Below are positions 43,954 through 54,413 of a DNA stretch of 64,000 nucleotides, piece after piece (position 1 is the stretch's first letter; each line of letters starts with the position of its first letter). Made by a program: the position numbers and the translations under genes. The DNA comes from Diplolepis rosae (taxonomy: Eukaryota > Arthropoda > Insecta > Hymenoptera > Diplolepididae). A model generated the notes under the pieces. The model worked only from the letters and a program-made list of their open reading frames with translations, searched no databases and was not told the origin of the DNA. The stretch is taken from NCBI GenBank assembly GCA_030998225.1, contig JAPYXD010000266.1, positions 62,001 through 126,000 of the forward strand, read 5' to 3'.

Positions 43954-45165
43954 TTAGTTAATAGATCTTGATTCAGAGTAAGAATCTAGGTTAAGTTCGG
44001 AAGAAATTTCATGTAAAGTTTCCTGAAAATTTTCTTTTATGCACCATGTAGGTTCCTCTTGTTCTAGATATATGGAGTTGTCTAATTCTTCAGTTTTATC
44101 CCTAGGGGATTCTTGTTGGTATTCTTGATGCAATATTGAATAGGTTGAAGACGCAATCTTTTCCAAACTCCATGGTGAGTCTGAATTTTTTATTTCTTCT
44201 GGTATGTTGGAAATAAAGTTCTTCTTTTCTTCTATAGCATATTGTTGATTTTAACTTGATAAAAATTCATTTCCCAATGTAAATTCTAATTCGATTTGCA
44301 AAAGTAATAATATTTTCGTAATCTCTTTGAAACTTTTGTCTTAATTCTCTTAATAATTGTCAGATTGTATTTAACTGGGGGATATATCTATTTTTTAAAA
44401 TTTAAGTTCATTTATTGTTAAAAATGTATGGCCAAAAATAGCTTGCCGAACTTCTTGAATTTTACTTCTAATTAATTTTACTAAATTAGTTTAAGTGATA
44501 TGCTCATGTTGATCTCGATTTTTTCTTGATTTTCGTATGAACAATCTAAATAGGACTCGCTTAAATCTACTAGAGTTTTAGTACTATTATTCGATTCTAT
44601 AGAAATATCAAAGGGATTTTCATGAGAAAAGCTAATATTTAATCGTTCTGTGTCTTTGTTCGAAGATGTTGAAGCGTTTAAAAAATGTTCGTCGTCATCC
44701 TGTGGTAGTTCTTTCCTTGGAATAAAAGGGTTGAATTCTTCAATTTTGTTCTTATGATCTAAGGTTTTAAAAGGTTGCATGCGAGTTATTCTTTTTTCTG
44801 ACATACGAAATTTTTAAGTACTACAAATTCAAAATTTTATCATTTCATTTTTTTTGTATTATAGAAAATGTAATGAATAGAGTTTATTTTTGCAACTATA
44901 TATAATTTATTTATCTATGAATGACAATTTTCATAATATATACATTTTTTTAAATGATCTTTTTAGGTATCTTATAACTCTGATTGTTTTTATCAAAGCA
45001 TTTAAAATAATCTATCCGGAATCCAAAAATAAGATAATTTTCACATAAACTACTTCTAAATGCGTGAATTTGTTCCTCCAACGTAAGTCCCTTTTTCAAT
45101 GGGGGTGGTAGTCGTGGGTTACATTCCGGTTCGTAAGCGGGAAAAGGGGGGTTTTCTTGTATATT
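43954..45165 (-). pseudogene. Unassigned coding-like fragments, minus strand
   Basis: Three consecutive minus-strand frames look like coding sequence. About 45165-44958: a proline-rich stretch (NPRLPPPLKKGLTLEEQIHA) ending in a stop. 44804-44481, from an ATG: MSEKRITRMQPFKTLDHK, then NPFIPRKELPQDDDEHF and a Ser/Asn-rich acidic stretch. About 44230-43954: an acidic frame with SILHQEYQQESPRDKTEE, ending SYSESRSIN. They share orientation and a hydrophilic composition, which may mean one broken gene. No zinc knuckle, protease or other domain is visible. A retroelement gag or a decayed host gene are both possible; I cannot decide. Confidence 0.35.
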
Positions 45166-45179
45166 GAAAAAAAATGTAT

Positions 45180-45392
45180 AGTCATGTCAAGTCCGCATTA
45201 AATTGTTGTGGCTGTAAGGCTGCGGCCACTATTCGTATAGGCGCACGCACGCAAAAGTACATAGTTGTGACGCCGATGCGATCGTATAGACGCTACAACT
45301 ACCTTCAGGCTCGCTGTATGCTCCAATGCGTGATACGTATGCGCGAAATGCATCAATTTCGCGAAAAATGTATATTCGGTCAATTAACAATA
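45180..45392. other. GC-richer island with overlapping frames on both strands
   Basis: GTGACGCCGATGCGATCG and CGCACGCACGC stand out from the AT-rich surroundings. AGTTGTGACG (45263) pairs with CGCTACAACT (45291), giving a small hairpin. Both strands happen to be open for about 60-75 codons, with no motif. Probably non-coding. Confidence 0.4.
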
Positions 45393-45417
45393 TGTTAAAG
45401 AAATCATTTTTTGTTTA

Positions 45418-46229
45418 TATTGAGGTTCGGTGCGCCGAGACGGTTAATAACAGATAGAGGTACAAGTTTTACGTCCCAAAAGTTTAAAGCTTTGTGTGAA
45501 AACTATAAAATTAAACATACTTTAAATTCGAGTAGACATCCACAGGCGAATGGCCTAATAGAAAGACTTAATCAGACAATTTTACCACTTATGAAATGTT
45601 CAATTGATGAAGATGAGGAAGATAAATGGGACCTGAAGCTTGGCAAACTTGAACGTGACTTAAATTCTACAGTTAGTATAGCGACTGGGAAAACGCCTTA
45701 TGAAGCATTGTATGGTTATTTGCCTAGATTTGAGGACTGTGGAACAAGAGATGTGACGGAACAGTGTGAGAAATATAGATTACCTGTGGAGGTTCAAGAT
45801 GAGATTAGAGTGAATATTGGGAAAACACAATCAGAATATAAGGATAGGTATGATGCGAGGAGATTAAAGAATGTTAAATTTCAGTGCGGAGACATTGTAT
45901 TTATAAAAAGGAATCCAATTGCGACTGGAAGCTCTACCAAACTTCAGAAATCGTTTGATGGTCCATTAGTAGTGGTTGGAATTGAGCCCAGTGATACTTA
46001 CAGAGTAAAGAAATTAAATAGAAGTCATGATAAGGGATTTGAAACCACTGCTCATGTAAGTCAGCTGAAGATTTGGAAGGGAAACCAAGGTAGTGATAGT
46101 GAGCATGAGAGTGAAGAAGAGAATGAAAACGAGAAGGTTGATGAATTGAGAGAGAAAATTAATAATTTAGGTCGAGAAAAGCGAAAAATATCTAAGCCAA
46201 GATATCTCAAAGATTACGAAGTAGAATAG
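45418..46229 (+). pseudogene. Gypsy integrase C-terminal region (5' truncated)
   Basis: An open frame of about 270 codons without internal stop. It begins in the integrase catalytic core (ILRFGAPRRLITDRGTSF with the second catalytic Asp; HPQANGLIERLN with the Glu), followed by the connecting helix region with GKTPYEALYGYLPRFED. The C-terminal domain DIVFIKRNP ... YRVKKLN then leads to an acidic/basic tail (HESEEENENEKVDEL) that ends at 46227-46229. There is no ATG at the beginning; the frame simply starts at the deletion join. Normally part of a Pol polyprotein that inserts the element DNA. Lacks the zinc-binding domain and the first catalytic Asp. The clean frame implies a recent loss. Confidence 0.9.
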
Positions 46230-46329
46230 GAAAACTTTATTCGACGAGTTAGAAGTTTTGGTCATGGTATTAACATTTTATTTAGTAAATCGAAAGTTTG
46301 GAGGACCAAACTAAAGTAGGATGGCCGAT

Positions 46330-46390
46330 TGTTAAAGAAATCATTTTTTGTTTATATAAGAACTGGATGATGTCATTGGTGTGCATGCGT

Positions 46391-46423
<33 letters not shown>

Positions 46424-46532
46424 GGCAGTGAGCTGCGGATGGATGAGGGAAGTGTGTTCTTTGTAAAAACTTATTTTTTGTATCTGAGTTACAGATTAAA
46501 TAAATTTAATCTATTTCAGAGAAATTATTACA
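46330..46532 (+). repeat. 3' LTR of the gypsy remnant
   Basis: Begins TGTTAAAGAAATC, ends TTATTACA. Contains TATATAAGAACTGG (TATA-like, 46354), a (GA)n(G)n tract at 46390-46426, and GATTAAATAAATTTAATC near 46493, which may serve as polyadenylation signal. Flanked by AATA on the outer side. Confidence 0.82.
46390..46426 (+). repeat. (GA)n(G)n microsatellite
   Basis: About eleven GA units followed by a run of 13 G. It lies inside the 3' LTR and probably arose by slippage. Confidence 0.95.
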
Positions 46533-47590
46533 AATATTAGTAAATAAGTTCTATAGATGAGTTTGATAATTAGATAAGTCCATATTTATGTACCAAAAGT
46601 GTTCTATTTTGAATGAATTCTTGAATAGAAAATTTACCTGTGTCCCATGTGTTCGTTTAAAATTCAGGGATTTTTTTAATGTTTGTCAGATATTATATCT
46701 ATGATCCTTGCATACTATATTTTTCATGATTTCGTATTATAAACTTTGGATTTCATGCACTCAACAATTTCGAGTTTTAAATTAATTTCTTCAGTAGTTG
46801 AAATTTCAACATGTAACAAATGTAATAAAATTAGGGGGGAAAAAATCAATGTTCATATATAATAAGTATACAATAAAAAACGAATAAACGAAAAACAATC
46901 ATTAAAATCCATTAACTTTTAAATAATATGAAAATAATCATTCACATAATGTATGATGCGAAATTTATATACAAACATATAATAAAATAAACAAACTAAA
47001 GATTACAATAAAAAAACTATATGAATTACAAATTTCCAATATAATTTACATTTACAGATTGAACAATTTTTTTATTTGCATTATAATTTATGATTTATTA
47101 TTATTTATTATTTTTTATCCATAATTGTCGATTTCATGTAATTTAAAAGTTACTCAGAGACTCTGAATTAAATTGAAATCATATTTAACAATTTTTAATA
47201 TTACATGTTTCCAAATTTTAATATAGTTTAAGTCAGCCTAATAAACGCGAAGAATTTTGAATCAAAGAAACATTATTTATTGCATAGGAATAATCGAAAA
47301 ACAGCTAATAGAAACAAAAGAAATATGTACATATTTTCCAACCCTTTGTCTTGCATGCCTGACGCCACTATGTTGGATAGCTACCATCCGAATAGCATAT
47401 TGCGGACAAGCCGAATATAGTGCCTGCAACTATACGTTTTTTTCAGTGTAGCGCCTTCTTAACTAGTTTGGCTAGCTTCGCCTGTTTCCTCTGCCGCTGG
47501 ACTATAGATGGTCTATTACGCCGGCGGGTTACTTACCGTGATTCATTCCATTCACTACGAATAAAATTCAGTTTTTAGTATGAAGTAAAA
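46533..47590. other. Very AT-rich region without recognised gene
   Basis: About one kb with no coding motif and no clear inverted repeats. Confidence 0.4.
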
Positions 47591-47591
47591 T

Positions 47592-48110
47592 TTATTTATG
47601 TGCCTCCAGCGCGGAAACTCGTTTTTCCCTTACAGCTGAGAGTAACGGAATGTAGTGTATTCCGTTACAGAGGAGTATAATGTAAAAATTGAACTGCGCA
47701 TGCGCATATAGTCTTACAGCGGAGCAGAATCTTCTTCTTATTCTTCTTCTTCTTCGTACAGTGTTAGCACCCTACTGACAAAGACTTGTACATTTGAACT
47801 GCGCATGCTCTATTATAACAAGCTACTACTACACAAGATCGATAAAATCGAAATCGCTGGGACTAGTCGCGAAATATCAAGTGTAATGACTACCGCCGCA
47901 AACAACTACAATACTAGATTAGATTCGAGTGTACGCATAAAAACTCGTATCCGCACCGAAGTCACATAAAATAGAATACGTGCCAATGCACACAATTCGG
48001 GAAATTACGCTCGCAGGACGGATCGCGCCTCGGCTTCGATCTCCTGCGTGCATTGTCGCTCGTCACGCAATAACCCTCATTGTGCGCCTCAGCATGTAAT
48101 ATACTATTGT
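47592..48110 (+). mobile_element. GC-rich inverted-repeat element, copy 2
   Basis: The same order of blocks as in copy 1: GTGCCTCCAGCGCGG, TTCCGTTACAGAGG, ACTGCGCATGCGCATAT, CTTCTTCTT tract, CACCCTACTGACAAAG, then CAACTACAATACTAG, GCGCAATAACC-type end and TAATATACTATTG. It lacks the 180-bp unique interior of copy 1 and a part of the second inverted pair. Copy 1 and copy 2 are otherwise close, so both are young. Confidence 0.82.
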
Positions 48111-48179
48111 TAATAATGTGAAAAAGTAAATGAATTCATTAATTATTTTTAATTGCGAATTAAAACTTTAAATTTCCTA

Positions 48180-48410
48180 ATAATTTCAATAGCTCCTCCT
48201 AAGTGTCTACTGTCTTCTTAAATACATTTTTTAATTGGGAAATGTAATCAACTAAAATTTTGTTTGAAGATGCAAGAATCTTATTTACTTGTTCTTATTG
48301 CCCCATTCCCTGCTCTAAACTTTTCATTTTGTCACTAGAATGAGCGATGGTAGTCCACCAATCTTGGTTCGAATCATCCAAGTCATTAATTCTTCCAACC
48401 ATGTTTTCTA
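48180..48410 (-). pseudogene. Possible coding remnant, unassigned
   Basis: The minus strand reads MVGRINDLDDSNQDWW, then HSSDKMKSLEQGMGQ, a stop, and NKILASSNKILVDYISQLKN, with another stop later. The heptad-like spacing suggests a coiled coil. No family recognised; it could be a piece of a retroelement structural protein. Confidence 0.25.
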
Positions 48411-48578
48411 TTATAAATGTTAAAAAATAATAACTTCTGAACCCGATATTTCTAAATCATTTAACATCATTCAAATCCTTTTAAATAAATTCACATTCAA
48501 TGTTTAAAATTCTTAGTTTAGTAAAATTTCTAAACATGAAGAAAAATTTTGCATTTTGAGATTTCTTTTTGTTTCATA

Positions 48579-49810
48579 ACACGTGGATCAATAAGTCCCG
48601 GAACTGACACATAGATGGCGTTGCCAACAAAAGTTTTGTATGATTTTTCATGAGCAACAACCTTTAAAAGATACCTGTTCAAATTTCATGACATTCTGTA
48701 GTTTAGTCCACGAGTTACAGTGATTTAAGTGACGCTAGTCTTGATATTTTCAAAACAATGGATTCGAAACAATTTCGTGTGTTGATTTACCATTGCTTTT
48801 TGATGGAAAAAAACACAGTGCAAGCTCAGCAATGGCTTGAAAAGTGCTACGGGGACTCTGCTCCATCAAAAACAACCATTTGTCGGTGGTATGCTGAGTT
48901 TAAACGTGGTCGTACAGACACTGAAGATGCTGAACGCTCCGGTCGGCCAAATGAGGTAGTTACACCGGAGACCATAAAAAAGTCCACCAAATCGTTTTCG
49001 AAAACCGTAAATTAAAATTGCGTGAAATAGCTGACACCTGAAAGATATCATACGGCAGTTTCACGGCTGATCAAAAACGACAACGTTTCGTTGATTCCGA
49101 ACGCTGTTTGAAGATGTTTCGCCGAAATAAACCGAATTTTTTGCGTCTGTATGTGACAATGGACGAAAGCTGGATCCATCACTGCACTCCAGAGTCAAAG
49201 CGGTCGTCAGCCGAGTGGACTGCAGTCGGTGAGAAGCGTCCAAAGCGGCCAAAAACACAAATGTGGGACGGTAAGGTAATGGCCTCAGTATTTTGGGATG
49301 CTCATGGAGTTTTGTTCATCGACTACCTTGAAAAAGGTAAGGCGATCAATAGCGAACGTTATATTGGCCAATTGATGCGTTTGAAGAACGAAATCGGTGA
49401 GAAACGGCTCCAAATCCAAATGAAGAAGAAAAAAGTGCTCTTTCACCAAGACAATGCGCCGTGTCACAAGTCGCTCGCTACCATGGTGAAATTGAATTAA
49501 TTGAGCTTCGAATTGCTTCCGCACCCACCATATTCACCGGATCTGGCCCCCAGCGACTACTACCTATTTGCAGACCTCAAAAAAATGCTCCAAGGAAAGA
49601 GATTCTACTCCAACGAGAAAGTCATCACCGAAACGAACGCTTATTTCGAGGCCAAAGATAAATCGTTCTACAAGAAAGGTATTAAAATGTTAGAGAAGCG
49701 CTGGACTGATTGTGTTGCTTTTGAAGGAGACTATGTTAATGAATAAAGTCGAGTTTTGCCGAAAAAAAGTGTTTTTCCTAGTTAGTCCCGGGACTTATTG
49801 ATCCACGTGT
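48579..49810 (+). mobile_element. Mariner (irritans subfamily) element
   Basis: ACACGTGGATCAATAAGTCC (left) and GGACTTATTGATCCACGTGT (right) are inverted copies of about 25 bp, flanked by TA at 48577-48578 and 49811-49812. The 1232-bp length is near that of complete irritans mariners. It contains one transposase gene in the plus direction with a few lesions. Confidence 0.93.
48758..49746 (+). pseudogene. irritans-type mariner transposase, lightly damaged
   Basis: ATG 48758 opens MDSKQFRVLIYHCFLM; the N-terminal half has the paired helix-turn-helix (KTTICRWYAEFKRG, DAERSGRPNEVV). A frameshift near 49010 is followed by RKLKLREIAD; a gap of about 20 residues after KISYGS removes part of the linker. 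The catalytic domain is complete: TMDESWIHHC (first Asp), FHQDNAPCHKS (second), LAPSDYYLF (third, 34 residues after the second). WDAHGVLFIDYLEKG and the C-terminal YFEAKDKSFY are also present. One nonsense codon, TAA at 49498-49500, probably comes from GAA. The normal stop follows FEGDYVNE at 49744-49746. Layout matches the Himar-type group. Confidence 0.92.
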
Positions 49811-49824
49811 TATATCCTGCCTCT

Positions 49825-50270
49825 TAGGAGGTATTCAAAGGAATCGGGTTAGCAGCCCGTGACCTCCATGTCGTCGCGGAGCGCTTTCAGCTCCTTGAGT
49901 GTCTCTTGAATGCCTTCCCTAATAGGGAGGTGTATGTTCTTCTTGGTCCTGGAGAAACTGTCCATCTTCTCCAGCGCCATCTGCGCCTTCCGTAAGCTTT
50001 CCAGCTCCTTCCTATTCCTCTCGTAGAGTCATTCTCGGTACTGCTTGACCTGACAATTCTCTCCCTGAAGAAAATCATGTGCCTTCTCCGTTACGTCCAG
50101 TTCTCCACCAAACAACTCCTCACACAAACTTTTATCTAAATTAGAAATCTAGGATGTGGCCTGGTTTCCTAGAGACATCGTGTGAGACACCACTCCCTGG
50201 TACCATGCCGCCCTCGGCACGATGGTTAACACCTTGGCTTGGGGATTTGGCAAACTTAGAATTATTTTGT
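49825..50270 (-). pseudogene. Possible R1-type LINE ORF1 fragment
   Basis: A GC-rich stretch encodes on the minus strand KVLTIVPRAAWYQG, DVTEKAHDFLQGE, ESLRKAQMALEKMDSFSR and NIHLPIREGIQETLKELKAL, with stops at three places. The Lys/Glu/Leu-rich heptads indicate a coiled coil, and such a section followed by a KEGL/REGIQ helix stands at the front of R1-clade ORF1 proteins. No zinc knuckle is present. It begins 15 bp after the mariner end. Confidence 0.4.
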
Positions 50271-50279
50271 TTACTACTA

Positions 50280-50830
50280 ATAATAAATTCCTTTTTAGTG
50301 TTGGAATAATTTTGAATTAAAAATATTTAATCTTTTCAATCCTTTTAAATTTTTGCCTAACTTTTTGTTTAATTTAGAAGTTTGGATATTTATAACTAAT
50401 ATTGAATTTTAATATTACAATTTTGTATTCTTTTTAATTTTGATGAAATTTCGACATGTTTGGGAATGTTTAAATAAATTTTGTTAGATAGTTTCATACC
50501 CTTTTGAATTTGAAAATTCTTTGATTTCATTGAATATTCTGAATTCAACTTTCAAAAAAATTTTGTTTAGGAAATTTGGAAGTCTTGTATTGGGAAAGAA
50601 AAATACCGTGGCGCGCAAATTGGCGCTGCTGTATCATAACAAATATGTCCGGCGAGAAATGAGATGTTACATAAGATTAACATAGAGCATTAATTAGTAA
50701 AATAATTCAAAGTATTAATTAACATTAACAAATTATTACATTATCGTTAGAAGCACTTTGTACGTATACAAGTGCAATGCCATCAAGCCGAAATATGATA
50801 GAAGGCCAAAACGTGATAAATTCGGGGTTA
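50280..50830. other. AT-rich spacer
   Basis: Only notable phrase: GTGGCGCGCAAATTGGCGCT at about 50609, similar to the termini of the TIR element at 26660-28012. Confidence 0.4.
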
Positions 50831-51423
50831 ATTTGAATGTGTGGAGCAACTATGAAAAGTTCTGTGAAGATTAATGTATTTTCGTTGTGTTTACATACGA
50901 GTGGTTTAACTGCTGATCCTTATACTATTGAAGATATATTGTTAATAAATAATGACAATGTTGACGATTTGGCTAGTGAAATCGAAATTGAGGAGATAAA
51001 TTGCTCGTGTAAAGCTAGTTCGAGTCATAGTTGCAAGCATATAGTTACAGTTTTACTTCATTGCAATCGGTAAGTAATATTTATGATTGTCCATTTCGTG
51101 AAATTCAAAATCTCACATGTAAAACAGTAAAAAATTCCTACCCTGTTAGAACACAAAACGTTTTTAATGATGAGAACTCTGCAGATTGCTTATTGAATAA
51201 TAATGAAAATTTTATAAATAGTATACTTGCCAATGGTAGCACATCAAAAACCATTTCATCTTTAAGAAAAATCACAATTTGTTTAAATGATTGTTGTCAA
51301 AATACTTTTAACGAGGTGTTAGCATGTAAGGATGTATTAAATTCAGCAATAAGTACAATTTGCAATAAAAGTAAATGTAAAAAAGACAGAAAATATAGAA
51401 TCACAGGGAGTATGTAATCTGCA

Positions 51424-51451
51424 GATATATATATATATATATATATATATA
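51424..51451 (+). repeat. (AT)n microsatellite
   Basis: About 13 AT units between the linker and the nuclease part of the YqaJ pseudogene. Confidence 0.95.
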
Positions 51452-51890
51452 AATGTTTAATGCGTAAAATAAAATACATAAAATAATTGTAATGAATAAT
51501 TTCTATGAAATACAAAATAAATTACTATATACTATAATTTACAAATAAAATTTTGTTAAAGATGTTATTCAATATACACGGATTTAAAAGATAAATGATC
51601 TGAGGAAGCTCGTAAGTATTTTTGGCCAATTGACTTCAAAAATAAGTACACAATTCATGGTAACAAGTATGAAGGAATCGCCAGAGATTTATATGCCAAA
51701 GAAAATGCTACATGCATTCAAGAATATGGCCTTATTGTATCGAAAACTGAACCGTGGTTGGTTCATTCACCTGATGGTGTTGTCATAATTGATAAGAAAT
51801 CGGGTAAACTTATTGAAATTAAGTGCCCTTATGAATTAAATGATACTGAGGAAAGTACGCTACTGGAAAAATGCAAATGTTTATGTTTAA

Positions 51891-52594
51891 GGGGGGGGGG
51901 GGGACTCGTTTAGAGGGTCAAAAAAATGCATATTTTGCAAATAGTCTTAATTGTTAGTAGGCATATCTAAAAATATATTTATAAGTTTTAGTTAAAAATT
52001 TGAAATACTTCCTCAGCTGCAGCCTCTGGCACACCGAGCGTACACGAGACAGGTGAACGCACTCGGAATCTTTAAAGGCGTTTTTCTCGAAACCGTATTT
52101 TTGAAAACTGCGGGCGTGATTAGAAGAATTTTTATCGACGGATTTAATCGAACCAGGACATTTTTTAAAGTTTATCAATAAAGTTTCTGCTTGAACTAAA
52201 AAAATTACATCAAAAGTAATAATAAATAGTTTTTTAAAGCATATAAACTTTAAAATTTTGCTAAACCACCAAATTTTGAAAATTTCAATAATATTTTTAG
52301 TTCAAATAGGAGGTGTTCTCATGTAGTTTCAGAGTTTTTTTGGTTTATGTGTTTCAGATCAAAATTGCGACCGCTATCACGCAAGCAATGGAGGTCCTCC
52401 GGCAGCGCAGTGCTGTAAACAACAATGCTTTTGTGTTATAAAGCATGATAATTTGAAAGTAACAAACTTTTTTCCATAGGTCTTTATCCTCTGGAATTTA
52501 CCTGTAAAGTTACTTTATCGATATTTGTAATATAATCATACTCGAAAAATTTCTATTTGTCCTAAATTTAGGTGTCCTAAACGAGTCTCCCCCC
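51891..52594. mobile_element. TTAA-flanked element with G-run ends, 704 bp
   Basis: Starts with thirteen G then ACTCGTTTAGAGGGTC and ends GGTGTCCTAAACGAGTCT followed by CCCCCC; both are flanked by TTAA (51887-51890 and 52595-52598). Termini are inverted copies of about 20 bp with slight length change in the G run. GGG/CCC ends plus TTAA fit piggyBac-type MITEs. Removing it and one TTAA brings the two YqaJ parts back next to each other. No coding frame inside. Confidence 0.85.
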
Positions 52595-53109
52595 TTAAAA
52601 AAAATAGGTTGCAAATGAAAACAAAGCATTAGTATTATTATTATGCCCAAATACAATTTGGCATGGCTTTACTTAACTTAGGTGTGATTGTATTATTTAT
52701 TCGAGTATTTCAAATACTATAAAAATTTTTGATATTAGTTTTAATGCCAAATATGCTCATGAATTATTAGCTAATTTAAAAGAATAATATTTTGAGCAAA
52801 TGTTACACCAAATATGTTTATATTCAAGAAATCCCAAAATAACAATTTGAGTAATTTAGATGGTGAATTTAAAAAAAAGTCCATTCAAAGTACTTTGCAA
52901 ATATGTGATGTAATGTAATTATTTCTTTTAATGTGTTATTTTTATTTATGTATGTAAGACATGTAAAAGAATCTTTATGAATGTTATGTAGATAACTAGA
53001 CAAAAATAAAACTCGAAATTTTATATAATTCATCGCTATTTATTATTTCTAATTTTATTATTACATTTTATTTTTGATTTGTCGTCTGCGAGAATTGGAG
53101 CACAGAAAT

Positions 53110-53300
53110 CAGCTAACCCACAACAAATTTATAATTGTTAATAGTTTTATACGTTGATTCATTCGTTCAATATGTACTCTTGCGGAAGCAATTTCTCTGT
53201 TCTGCTCTATTTCATCTAAGTTTTCAAAATCATCATCACCATTCTCATTCTTGAAGGGCTGACTCTCGTCTTTACTTGTATTTTTATTCGTAATCTTAAA
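53110..53300 (-). pseudogene. DDE_Tnp_4-type transposase, C-terminal remnant
   Basis: On the minus strand KDESQPFKNENGDDDFEN, then LDEIEQNREIASARVHIERM, then NQRIKLLTIINLLW before a stop. IAS(A/V/L)R(V/I)H(V/I)ER followed by RIK is the signature around the catalytic Glu in the PIF/IS5-like DDE_Tnp_4 transposases, including ISL2EU. Only this last part is readable; sequence upstream (53300-53520) has no more motifs. It points towards the SWIM/YqaJ pseudogene (tail to tail). Confidence 0.65.
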
Positions 53301-53522
53301 CTGTTCTTTTATGATTTTTTCCTATGTGTGGGCGAAAATCCAATTTTTTCAAGAAACTTTTTTATTTGTCAAATTTAAAATAACTTCAATGTCACTTATA
53401 TTTATTTATACGGAAAGTCCACCTTTGTTTACAAATAAATGTAATAATAAATTTGCAGCACAATCCTCGCCTGCCATATTGATTAATTCAGAACATTACC
53501 ACTTGTGGCGCATTGCAATATT

Positions 53523-54413
53523 GAACTCCAATAACACTATGACCCCATAATCTCTCAATTCCATAACCCTGTACATCGAAAAGGTCATGTTCTGCAAAAC
53601 CGAAAATCTCCTGCATGTTTCTTTTGTGATTTTCAGTGATAAGTGAATTTCATACAAAAAACTCAAACACCCATCAACCTATTACCCCTCTACCCTATTA
53701 CCCCATAACCCTGTATAATGTCGTGTATGTTTCTTTTATAACTTACAGTTATGAGTGAACGATCTTATTCCACCGTGGAAACTTTGTGTGCAAAAATTTG
53801 CTCTCTCAAATTAAAAATTCTGCTACCTTAGAGAATGCTGGAAATGGTGACAACTGTTTGAAAGGAAAATGTGTAGAATGATCCATTTTTTGGTTCTCTA
53901 AGGCAACGAAGCCAGCGAAGGCGCGCTGCCATGCATGTGGCTGGTAGGGTGTGAGGATGAAGCCAGAATGTGTCAGACCTTGAGTTGACACTGTCCTCGT
54001 CAAAGTCGGAAAGCCCTCATATTTAGCAAGAACACTTTCATCAAGATATTAAGGAGAGGAAACGACGTTACCAGGATGAATGGAATGTAAATATGATTGC
54101 AGACTTCATTTAGATGTAGAAAAGAGAAAGTGTTGAAGATAGTAAGAAGCGCAAACGAAACCCGCTTCACAGATCTTTTGGTGACAAAAGGGTTAGGAAA
54201 AGCGTGAAGTATTTGTTAATCATGAGGGTATGGATGTATAGGGTTATGAGGTTAAGGGGTTACAGGTTAATGGGTGGTTGAGTTTATTATATGAAGTTCA
54301 CTCATCACTGTAAGTCACAAAAGAAACATACGCGAGATTTTTGGATTGTGTAGTACATGATCTTTTCGATCTACAGGTTGAGAGATTGAGAGGTTATGGG
54401 CTCATAGTGTTGA
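53523..54413. repeat. Foldback element, arms about 220 bp
   Basis: AACACTATGACCCCATAATC, then TCTCAA, TACATCGAAAAGGTCATG, GTTTCTTTTGTGATTTTCAG and CACCCATCAACCTATTACCC follow on the left; all return in reverse order and orientation at the right (GGGTTACAGGTTAATGGGTG, AAGTCACAAAAGAAAC, CATGATCTTTTCGATCTAC, GGTTATGGGCTCATAGTGTT). The region between the arms (53765-54190) has no clear features; the minus frame at 53806-54003 is not supported. CCTATTACCCC / CCATAACCCTG minisatellite phrases occur within the arms. Confidence 0.85.

Larger units (their letters stand above)
45393..46532 (+). mobile_element. Gypsy element remnant with precise ends
   Basis: TGTTAAAGAAATCATTTTTT followed by GTTTATAT occurs twice, at 45393-45420 and at 46330-46357. 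The second copy starts a 203-bp 3' LTR with a TATATAAG box and an end ...TTATTACA at 46532. AATA stands directly before 45393 and directly after 46532, a 4-bp target duplication. The 5' LTR is reduced to its first 28 bp and joins straight to the integrase C-terminal region, so gag, protease, reverse transcriptase and most of integrase were deleted after or during insertion. The shared GTTTATAT at the join may mark the recombination point. Confidence 0.85.
50837..52830 (+). pseudogene. SWIM zinc finger / YqaJ-type nuclease pseudogene
   Basis: Two recognisable parts on the plus strand. 50837-51070: an N-terminal region ending in a SWIM zinc finger, INCSCKASSSHSCKHIVTV (CxC...CxH), with GTAAGTA right after HCNR (51071), which looks like a 5' splice site. 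51080-51415: a Cys-containing linker in another frame. 51599-51890, then 52600-52830: a YqaJ/lambda-exonuclease-type nuclease, with YEGIARDLYA, PWLVHSPDGVV (Asp) and KLIEIKCP (E-x-K) of the PD-(D/E)xK core, then YYYYAQIQFGMALLNL and CDCIIYSS, DISFNAKYAHELLANLKE. The nuclease is split by a TTAA-flanked element (51891-52594) and further frameshifted. Such SWIM/YqaJ proteins are encoded by ISL2EU transposons. Confidence 0.75.

Noticed and set aside
45174..45398. Overlapping frames on both strands (74 and 61 codons)
   Set aside because: Due to a GC-richer patch poor in stop codons; no motif, no start context.
53560..53720. Telomere-like ACCC repeats
   Set aside because: Units are irregular and do not fit TTAGG or TTAGGG; they are part of a foldback arm.
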